Below, one piece after another: positions 55,418-62,196 of a DNA stretch of 64,000 nucleotides (its first letter is position 1; each line of letters begins with the position of its first letter). Source of the stretch: Variovorax sp. J22G73 (lineage in GTDB: Bacteria; Pseudomonadota; Gammaproteobacteria; Burkholderiales; Burkholderiaceae_C). The stretch is from assembly GCF_030317035.1 (NCBI RefSeq), contig NZ_JASZYK010000001.1:434001-498000 (forward strand). Reading direction: 5' to 3'. The notes under the pieces are model-generated. The model did not search any database, was not told the DNA's origin, and was given only the letters and a program-made list of their open reading frames with translations. The translations under genes were made by a program, and so were the position numbers.

Positions 55418-56656
55418 TCAGAACAGCGAAGCCGTGGTGGCCTGAACCTGCGACGCCGCACGCGGCGCGCCCGCCGGTGCCAGCGCCTCCGGGCTGTCCG
55501 CCTTGGCCAGCGCGCCCACGCGCACGCCCAGCAACCGCAGCGGGCGCTCCAGCGGCACGCGCTTCAGGCACTGGCCGCCGGTCTGGCGGATCGTCTTCGC
55601 GTCGGCCGTGAAGCGGTCGATGGTCTGGTCGCGCGTGGCGATCCTGAAGTCGTCGTAACGCAGCTTGATGCCGATGGTCTTGCCCACATAGCCCTTGCGC
55701 CGCAGGTCTTCGGCCACCTTCTCGCACAGCTGCGTGAAGATCGCGCCCAGCTCCGCGCGGTCGCGCACCGCGTGCAGGTCGCGCTCGAAGGTGGTCTCGC
55801 GGCTCATGGACACGGGCTCGCTCTCGGTCACCACGGGCCGGTCGTCGCGGCCCCAGGCCACCTCGTGCATCCATGCGCCGGTGGCCTTGCCGAAGTTGGC
55901 GATGAGCCAGTCGCGCTCGTGCGCCGCCAACTGGCCCACGGTTTCGATGCCGAAGCGCTTGAGCTTCTCGTCGGCCTTGGGGCCGATGCCGTTCACCTTG
56001 CGGCAGGGCAGCGGCCAGATGCGGCTTTGCAGGTCGTGCTCGTACACCACCGAGATGCCGTTGGGCTTCTCGAACTCGCTCGCCATCTTGGCAATGAGCT
56101 TGTTGGGCGCCACGCCGATGGAGCAGGTGAGGCCCGTGGCGTCGAGGATGGCCTTCTGCAGCAGCCGCGCCAGCGAGCGGCCGCCGTCGCGCTGGCCGCC
56201 GGGCACGTGGGTGAAGTCGATGTAGACCTCGTCCACGCCGCGGTCTTCCATGAGCGGCGCCACCTCGAGGATCACCTGCTTGAAGGCGCGCGAATAGCGC
56301 CGGTATTCGTCGAAGTCCACCGGCAGGATGATGGCCTGCGGACACAGCTTGGCCGCCTTCATGAGCCCCATGGCCGAGCCCACGCCGAACTGGCGCGCGG
56401 GGTAGGTGGCGGTGGTGATCACGCCGCGGCCGGTGTAGTCCTTCAGCCGGGGAAAGGCGTCGACGGGAATGTCGGCCAGCGTGCCGCCTTCGGGCAGGTC
56501 GCGAATGGCCTCGTCCACCCGCCGGCGGCCGCCGCCGATGACCACCGGCTCGCCCTTGAGCTGCGGGTAGCGCAGCAGTTCGACGGAGCCGTAGAAGGCG
56601 TCCATGTCGAGGTGCGCGATGCGGCGGATGGGGGGTGACGGCGTCGGGGAACTCAC
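55418..56656 (-). CDS. dinB: DNA polymerase IV (Y family)
   Basis: A 412-residue translesion polymerase. Start GTG at 56656 (VSSPTPSPPIRRIAHLDMDAF). Catalytic acids: D17 in HLDMDAFYGSVE, D142/E143 in GVDEVYIDF. Little-finger and clamp regions follow (GVAPNKLIAKMASEFEKPNG, GIGPKADEKLKRFGIETVGQ). Between VIGG (about 39-42) and GRGVITTATYPARQFG lies about 30 extra residues (RVDEAIRDLPEGGTLADIPV) absent from the E. coli enzyme. The C-terminus TTASLF may be a weak beta-clamp motif. Confidence 0.94.
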   Translation of the reverse strand: MSSPTPSPPIRRIAHLDMDAFYGSVELLRYPQLKGEPVVIGGGRRRVDEAIRDLPEGGTLADIPVDAFPRLKDYTGRGVITTATYPARQFGVGSAMGLMKAAKLCPQAIILPVDFDEYRRYSRAFKQVILEVAPLMEDRGVDEVYIDFTHVPGGQRDGGRSLARLLQKAILDATGLTCSIGVAPNKLIAKMASEFEKPNGISVVYEHDLQSRIWPLPCRKVNGIGPKADEKLKRFGIETVGQLAAHERDWLIANFGKATGAWMHEVAWGRDDRPVVTESEPVSMSRETTFERDLHAVRDRAELGAIFTQLCEKVAEDLRRKGYVGKTIGIKLRYDDFRIATRDQTIDRFTADAKTIRQTGGQCLKRVPLERPLRLLGVRVGALAKADSPEALAPAGAPRAASQVQATTASLF

Positions 56657-56721
56657 GGAAACAATTGTCTCCCGGCGCGGGCCGTTCTGCCCACGCGGGG
56701 GAATGCGCGGGGGCGCTGGTT

Positions 56722-57360
56722 TCAGCGTGTTTCCACGGTCTTCAGCAGCGGCGAGTCGAACATGGCGACGGGCGAGATCACGGGCTCGTCCATGGGCACC
56801 TTGTCGCCGTAGCGCTCGCGCATCTTGGCGCGCACGGCCGGGTCGGCCAGGTTGAACTCGCGGATCTTCTGCAGCTCGCCGATGCGCACGCCCAGCGCGC
56901 GCTGGTAGAGCTTCCACACCAGCTCGGAGCAGTAGATGCGCCCGTCCGACCACTCGAAGGTGAGGTCGTAGGGGCGGCCTTCGAAGTCGCTGGTCTTCGC
57001 ATGCAGGCGCGCGACGGCGCCGGGTGTCAGCAGCGTGTCGGCATTGCGCAGCCGCTTCGCGACGTAGTGCCCGCCGTTGCCGCGCGCCGTCCATTGCGCC
57101 AGCGGCGTGTAGCGCACGGTCTGCACCGCCTCGAACACATAGGGCTTGCCGCCGCGCATCAGCACGATGCCCATGTGGCTGTAGCGCGAGCCGGTGGCGC
57201 GCTGCACGGCCACGCTCTGGGCGGAGCGCGAGGTGTGGAAGACGATGTCGCCGTCCTGCAGGGCGGCGGCGTGGGCGGTGTCGAGGTGCAAGGCGCACAG
57301 GAGCAGCGCGAACGTTGGAGGCAAGAGCAGCGCACACGCCGCGGGGAGCTTGAAGGTCAT
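56722..57360 (-). CDS. YiiX-like NlpC/P60-fold cysteine hydrolase
   Basis: A 212-residue exported protein. ATG at 57360; signal FALLLCALHLDTAHA. LQDGDIVFHTSRSAQSVAVQ opens the domain, with the histidine in SRYSHMGIVL and the cysteine in IYCSELVWKLYQ; this circularly permuted arrangement marks the YiiX/LRAT-like group. Substrates may be peptides or lipids of the envelope; not known. It lies between dinB (65 bases) and TRAP transporter genes, in the same direction. Confidence 0.85.
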   Translation of the reverse strand: MTFKLPAACALLLPPTFALLLCALHLDTAHAAALQDGDIVFHTSRSAQSVAVQRATGSRYSHMGIVLMRGGKPYVFEAVQTVRYTPLAQWTARGNGGHYVAKRLRNADTLLTPGAVARLHAKTSDFEGRPYDLTFEWSDGRIYCSELVWKLYQRALGVRIGELQKIREFNLADPAVRAKMRERYGDKVPMDEPVISPVAMFDSPLLKTVETR

Positions 57361-57391
57361 GTGGCGCGCATTGTGCGGCACGCCCCCGGGG

Positions 57392-58885
57392 CTATTTTTC
57401 GTCGGGCGGCGCGTTGCCGTCGGCCGCGTCCGGCGGTGCCATCTCGCGCATCAGCTTGTCCACCGCTTCGTCGCTCATCGGCTGGTCGGGCGCCAGCGCG
57501 GTGGGCGCGCCGCGCAGCCAGTGCGTGGTCGCGGGCACGGCCATCACCAGCGCCGTGACGCCGGCGAGCACCCCCAGGTAGGGCGCGAGCGCCCGCGCGA
57601 TGGCGGCCAGCGGCGGGCGCGGTGCCACCTGCCCGCGCGCCAGCACCAGCGCGTAGCCGAAGGGCGGTAGCAGGAAGCCGGCCTGCAGCACCAGCAGCGT
57701 GAGCGTGGCGATCCAGGCCGCGTCGCCCAGCTGCGCGAGCACCGGCGGCATCACGATGGGCACGACCAGGAAGATCAGCTCGAAGGCATCGAGCACGAAG
57801 GCGCAGGCCAGCAACACGGCCAGCACCGCCGCCAGGCCGAGCATCGGATGGCCCTGCAGCGACAGCATGAGCCGCGCCACGAGCCCGTCGGTGCCGAAGC
57901 CGCGCAGCAGCAGCGAGAAGGTGGTGGCCGCCGCCAGCAGCGCGTAGAGCGCGCCGGTGAGCGCCATGGCGTCGTCCAGCACCTGCCACAGCACGGGGCG
58001 CGTGAGCTGGCGCGACACCGCGCCCCAGCCCAGCAGCAGCACGCAGGCGGTGGCCGCGCCCTCGACCGCGCGCACCCGGCCCAGCGTGACCAGCACCAGC
58101 AACGCGCCGATCAGCAGGGGCACCAGCAGCACCGTCCAGCCCTCCTGGCGGGACAGCGGCTCCCGTGCCTCGGCCGGCACGCGCGGCCGGGGCTTGCGCC
58201 GCGCGCCCCACCACGCCACCGCGAGCCAGCCGAGCAGCAGCGCCGCGGCCGGCACCAGCGCGGCCTGCAGGATGTCTTGCGTGTCGACGATGCGCTGGGC
58301 GGCGCCGGCGGAGGGGAGCGAGAGCGCGCGGGCCATGTTCACGCCCTCGGTGTGCGCGCGCAGCATGGCATCGCCCAGCAGCAGCAACACCAGCGAGGGC
58401 GGCACGATCACGCCCAGCGTGCTGGTCACGGCCACGAGCGCGGTGCGTTGCGCCGCGGGCAGGCCTTCGCGTGCCCAGCCCGTGCCGGCGGTGCGCGCCA
58501 GCGTCAGCAGGCTGGCGCCGACCGAGCCGTTCATGGGCGCCAGCATCAGCCCCAGCACCATGCCGGCCAGCTCGGGCGCGGCCCGCGGCGCCACCCGGGC
58601 CAGCAGCTTGCGCAGGCCCTGGTACAGGTGCCCGGCCAGCGCCAGCCGGTTGAGCAGCGCGCCCACCAGCGCATAGAGCGCCAGCGCCTGCAGCAGGTCG
58701 TGCTCCAGCAGGCCGACGATGCGCCACGGCAGGTTCTGCAGCAGCGCGACATCGAAGGCGCCCAGCGCGAGCCCGGCCAGCGCGCCCAGCGTGCACACGC
58801 CCAGCAGCACGGCGTAGGTGGGCCAGCCGGTGGTCATCATCAGCGCCAGGGCCAGCGCGAGCAGGGCGAGTCCGGTCCAGGCCAT
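57392..58885 (-). CDS. TRAP transporter large permease (DctM type)
   Basis: A 497-residue polytopic membrane protein with about 12 hydrophobic spans. DctM signatures include GMVLGLMLAPMNGSVGASLL, VTSTLGVIVPPSLVLLLLGD and VLDAFELIFLVVPIVMPPVL. It would import organic acids driven by Na+ with a periplasmic binding protein. The soluble C-terminal tail (DEAVDKLMREMAPPDAAD) is long. It starts directly after the stop of the small subunit (no gap). No DctP binding protein is adjacent; the substrate is unknown. Confidence 0.9.
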   Translation of the reverse strand: MAWTGLALLALALALMMTTGWPTYAVLLGVCTLGALAGLALGAFDVALLQNLPWRIVGLLEHDLLQALALYALVGALLNRLALAGHLYQGLRKLLARVAPRAAPELAGMVLGLMLAPMNGSVGASLLTLARTAGTGWAREGLPAAQRTALVAVTSTLGVIVPPSLVLLLLGDAMLRAHTEGVNMARALSLPSAGAAQRIVDTQDILQAALVPAAALLLGWLAVAWWGARRKPRPRVPAEAREPLSRQEGWTVLLVPLLIGALLVLVTLGRVRAVEGAATACVLLLGWGAVSRQLTRPVLWQVLDDAMALTGALYALLAAATTFSLLLRGFGTDGLVARLMLSLQGHPMLGLAAVLAVLLACAFVLDAFELIFLVVPIVMPPVLAQLGDAAWIATLTLLVLQAGFLLPPFGYALVLARGQVAPRPPLAAIARALAPYLGVLAGVTALVMAVPATTHWLRGAPTALAPDQPMSDEAVDKLMREMAPPDAADGNAPPDEK

Positions 58886-59452
58886 CTACGGCCCGGGGCG
58901 TTCCGGCGGCTCGGGTTGCGCGGCGGGGCGCAGTTCCTGCCACAGGTCGAGCATGCCCTGCACCGCCAGCAGGCCGGCCAGCAGGAGCAGCGCGACCTTG
59001 ATCATGAAATAGCCCGGGTCGAAGGTGTCGGGAAACAGCTCCAGCGCCATCACCGCGCGCACCACCGGCACGGTGGCTGTCTCGACCAGGAACAGCGCCC
59101 ACGGCAGCACGCACAACGCCGCGCCGATGCGGCGCAGCCGCGCATGGCGCCCGTCGGTGTCCTCGGCCAGGTCCGGCCGCGCCACCAGGTGCTCGCCGCG
59201 GCGCCCGGCATGGCGCACCGCCACGGCCACGTACAGCGCGAACAGCCACTGCGCCAGGTCGTTGGCCTGCGTGGGCCCGCTGCCGGAATCGGCCAGGTCG
59301 CGCAGCGGCCACTGCGCGAACAGCAGCAGCGCGACGACGACGGCCAGCGGCATCGCCGCGCGGTCGATCCAGCCGAGCCAGCGTGGTGCCGGCTCCGGCG
59401 GCGCAAGCTCGGTCGGCTGCGCGGTTGCGGGGTTGTCTTCGGGAGGCGTCAT
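58886..59452 (-). CDS. TRAP transporter small permease (DctQ type)
   Basis: A 188-residue membrane protein, MTPPEDNPATAQP then four hydrophobic spans (AMPLAVVVALLLFAQWPL at about 33-50, the last VALLLLAGLLAVQGMLDLW). DctQ proteins are poorly conserved; the call rests on size, spans and zero-gap coupling with DctM. It heads a two-gene TRAP unit. Confidence 0.78.
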   Translation of the reverse strand: MTPPEDNPATAQPTELAPPEPAPRWLGWIDRAAMPLAVVVALLLFAQWPLRDLADSGSGPTQANDLAQWLFALYVAVAVRHAGRRGEHLVARPDLAEDTDGRHARLRRIGAALCVLPWALFLVETATVPVVRAVMALELFPDTFDPGYFMIKVALLLLAGLLAVQGMLDLWQELRPAAQPEPPERPGP

Positions 59453-59548
59453 TCGGCGCTGATCGTGTTCCGCGAACCTGACTCCCACCTGCGAAGGCGG
59501 CGGGTCATTGCTTGCGCACCGCCGCGTGCCGGTGCCATCATCCGCGCC

Positions 59549-60112
59549 ATGCAAACCGTCGCCTCCATCCTCTGGCGCAGGCTCGACGCACCGGGTCACG
59601 ACGCCTGCCGTCTCGAACGCAATGCCTCGGCCTGGCAGCTCGACGGCGCGGCCGTGTTCCGCCTGGAGGGCGGGCGCATCGGCCAGCTGCATTACCGCGT
59701 GCGCTGCGACCTGCACTGGCACACGCAATGGGGCACGGTGCGCGGCTGGCTGGGCGACGCGGCCATCGACCTGTCGATTGCCCGAGATGCGCGCGGCCAC
59801 TGGAAGCTCAACGACGAGGCCGTGCCCGACCTGTCGCACTGCGTGGACCTCGACCTGGGCTTCACGCCCGCCACCAACCTGCTGCAGCTGCGCCGCCTCA
59901 ACCTGGCACAGGGCGAGGCTGCTGACGCGCCGGCGGCCTGGGTCGACATCGAAGGCGGCGGCGTGCTCAGCGAGCTGTCGCAGCGCTACCGGCGAACGGG
60001 CGAGGGCGAGTACGCCTACGAGGCGAAGCGCTTCGACTACGCGGCCACGCTGGGCGTGAGCGAAGACGGCTTCGTGCGAGACTATCCGCGGCTGTGGGTG
60101 GCCGAGGCGTAG
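59549..60112 (+). CDS. Putative glycolipid-binding family protein (DUF1089)
   Basis: A 187-residue soluble protein, MQTVASILWRRLDAPGHDAC. FRLEGGRIGQLHYRVRCDLH, HWKLNDEAVPDLSHCVDLDL, GFTPATNLLQLRRLNLAQGE and YRRTGEGEYAYEA match the putative glycolipid-binding family. Biological role is not known. Divergent from the TRAP small-subunit gene (97 bases) and convergent with the Bug gene at 60138. Confidence 0.85.
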   Translation: MQTVASILWRRLDAPGHDACRLERNASAWQLDGAAVFRLEGGRIGQLHYRVRCDLHWHTQWGTVRGWLGDAAIDLSIARDARGHWKLNDEAVPDLSHCVDLDLGFTPATNLLQLRRLNLAQGEAADAPAAWVDIEGGGVLSELSQRYRRTGEGEYAYEAKRFDYAATLGVSEDGFVRDYPRLWVAEA

Positions 60113-60137
60113 CCGCCAGCCGCTGTTGTTCAGCCCC

Positions 60138-61139
60138 TCAATCGAACTGCGACCGGTCCCCCGCCACCAGCTCGCGGTTGCGCCGCCGGTCGACGGCGAT
60201 CTCGTGCGCGAAGTCGTCCGTGCTGCCGCCGGCCGGCAGGTTGTACGCACCGCGCAGCCGCTCCAGCACTGCATCGCTTCGCAACACGCGGTTGATCTCC
60301 GCATTCAGCCGCTGCACCACCGCCGCCGGCGTGCGGGCCGGCGCGAAGATGCCGAAGAGCGAGTCGCGGTTGGCCTTCTCGAAGCCCAGCTCGGCCAGCG
60401 TGGGCACCGCCGGCAGTGCCTCGATGCGCGCGGGCGAGCCCACGGCCAGGGCCTGGAAGCGCCCGCCCTCGATGTACTGCAGCTGCTGCGCCGCCACGTT
60501 GGTCGACAGCACCTCGAACTGCCCGCTGAGCGCATCGTTGAGCTGCGGCCCGCCGCCCTGGTACGGAATGTGGGTGATGTCGGTGCGGCTTTGCATGCGC
60601 ACCTGCGCCAGCACCATGTGGCCGATGGTGGCCACGCCCGAGCTGGCCCAGCGCACCGCGCCCGGATGCTGGCGCGCCTGCGCGATGAGCTCGCCGAAGC
60701 CGCGCCCGGTGAACGCCGGCGTGCCCACCACCAGCACCGGCGTGCGCATCACGCTGGCCACGGGCAGCACGCCGCGCAGCGGGTCGTAGGGCACGCGCGC
60801 CAGCAGCGGATGCAGCGTGAGCGGGCTGATGGCCGAGAACGCCAGCGTGCGGCCGTCGGGCGCGGCGCGCGAGAGGGCGTCCATGCCCAGGCTGCCGCCG
60901 GCGCCGGGCCGGTTCTCGATGAGCACCGGCGCGCCCAGCGCCTGCGCCAGCGGCTCGGCCAGCACGCGCGCCATGCCGTCGCTCACGCCGCCGGGCGGGT
61001 ACACCACGATCAGCCGCACCGAGCGGTTCGCGCCCAGGGCGGGCGCGGCGCGCAACAGCAGCGGCACGGCGCAGGCCGCCGCTGCTGTGGCTGCAGGTGC
61101 GGCGAGTTGAATGAAACGGCGACGCCGAAACAGGCTCAT
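60138..61139 (-). CDS. Bug-family (TctC-like) periplasmic binding protein with Tat-like signal
   Basis: A 333-residue binding protein. The N-terminus MSLFRRRRFIQLAAPAATAA carries RRRRFIQ, a twin-arginine export signal, unusual among Bug proteins, which mostly use Sec. Mature signatures: VRLIVVYPPGGVSDGMARVL, ENRPGAGGSLGMDALSRAAP, and IPYQGGGPQLNDALSGQFEV. Its ATG overlaps the stop of the LysR gene (ATGA), so they form one transcript. The divergent tannase-like gene suggests that it binds an aromatic acid or ester product. Confidence 0.92.
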   Translation of the reverse strand: MSLFRRRRFIQLAAPAATAAAACAVPLLLRAAPALGANRSVRLIVVYPPGGVSDGMARVLAEPLAQALGAPVLIENRPGAGGSLGMDALSRAAPDGRTLAFSAISPLTLHPLLARVPYDPLRGVLPVASVMRTPVLVVGTPAFTGRGFGELIAQARQHPGAVRWASSGVATIGHMVLAQVRMQSRTDITHIPYQGGGPQLNDALSGQFEVLSTNVAAQQLQYIEGGRFQALAVGSPARIEALPAVPTLAELGFEKANRDSLFGIFAPARTPAAVVQRLNAEINRVLRSDAVLERLRGAYNLPAGGSTDDFAHEIAVDRRRNRELVAGDRSQFD

Positions 61140-62065
61140 GACCCCGGATTCTCGATCGCAAGCCGGCGCAGCAGTGCAGCGAAGTGCTGCGCGGGCAGGT
61201 TGTCTTCCTCGGCGCGCGACACCAGCGTGAGCGGCGCGTCGAGCTGTCCGCCGTCGGCCAGCCGCGCATAGGCGATGGCATGCGCGTGCACGCCGGTCAT
61301 CGAGGCCGGCACCACCGACAGGCCCACGCCGGCGGCCACAAGGTTCAGGTTGGTCATCATGCGGTCGACTTCGGCCACCACGCGCGGGCGCAGGCCCTTG
61401 GCGTGGCACAGCGCGAGCAGGTCGGCGTACAGGCCGGGCGCGCCGGGGCGGCGCACGAGGATGATGCCTTCCTCGCACAGCTTCGCCAGCGCGAGCGGGC
61501 GGGACGCCTTGCCCCGCGCGCCATTGCCCGGCGCAAAACGGTGGTCGCTGGGCATGGCCACCCACACCGGCTCGCGCAGCAGCGTCTCGAACACCAGCCC
61601 CTCGGGCCGCGCCACCGGCACGCGCAGCAGGCCGCAATGCAGGCGGCCGGCGGCCAGCGCCTCGGTGAGCTCGGCGGCGTTGTCCTCGCGCAGCTGCAGT
61701 TCCACCGACGGGTAGTCGCGGCGAAAGGCGCGCAGCGCCTGGGGCATGAAGCGGTGCGCCGCGGCCGAGCTGGTGAAGCCCACGGCCAGCGTGCCCGACT
61801 GGCCGGTGGCCACGCGCGCCATGCGCTGCTTCATGGCGTCCATGTCCTGCAGCATGCGCAGCGCCTCGGCCTGGAACAGGCGGCCCGCGTCGGTGAGCGC
61901 CACGCCGCGCGGATGCCGGCGAAACAACAGCACGCCCAGCTCGCGTTCCAGCGCCTTGACCTGCTGGCTCAGCGGCGGCTGCTGGATGCCCAGCTGCTCG
62001 GCCGCGCGCGTCATGTGGCCGGTTTCGGCGACGGCGGCGAAGTACCTCAGTGCACGGATGTCCAT
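61136..62065 (-). CDS. LysR family transcriptional regulator
   Basis: A 309-residue regulator, MDIRALRYFAAVAETGHMTR. Helix-turn-helix MTRAAEQLGIQQPPLSQQVK, wing LLFRRHPRGVALTDAGRLFQ. Its sensor domain is of the CatR/BenM-like group (SGTLAVGFTSSAAAHRFMPQ), often responding to aromatic acids. It is divergent from the tannase-like gene by 131 bases and coupled to the Bug gene. So it likely regulates both. Confidence 0.93.
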   Translation of the reverse strand: MDIRALRYFAAVAETGHMTRAAEQLGIQQPPLSQQVKALERELGVLLFRRHPRGVALTDAGRLFQAEALRMLQDMDAMKQRMARVATGQSGTLAVGFTSSAAAHRFMPQALRAFRRDYPSVELQLREDNAAELTEALAAGRLHCGLLRVPVARPEGLVFETLLREPVWVAMPSDHRFAPGNGARGKASRPLALAKLCEEGIILVRRPGAPGLYADLLALCHAKGLRPRVVAEVDRMMTNLNLVAAGVGLSVVPASMTGVHAHAIAYARLADGGQLDAPLTLVSRAEEDNLPAQHFAALLRRLAIENPGS

Positions 62066-62196
62066 GTGTCTCTCATATTTTTTTCGTATCGGAAGTGCCT
62101 TGTTATTTTATTTGACCCTAAGTCACTCGTGAATCTATCGTCCGGCCGCCCATTCAAAAAAGCAGCCCGCCGAGGCTGCCTGCCGGAGACAAATTC
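62066..62196. promoter_or_regulatory. Divergent LysR/tannase intergenic region
   Basis: A notably AT-rich stretch (about 62085-62115) in a GC-rich genome. TTGACC (62112-62117) with TCTATC at 16 bases (62134-62139) is a weak rightward promoter. A hairpin GCAGCC/GGCTGC (62162-62180) with a T-run on the minus strand lies in the tannase leader. The LysR binding site should be here, but I cannot pin a T-N11-A motif with confidence. Confidence 0.4.
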
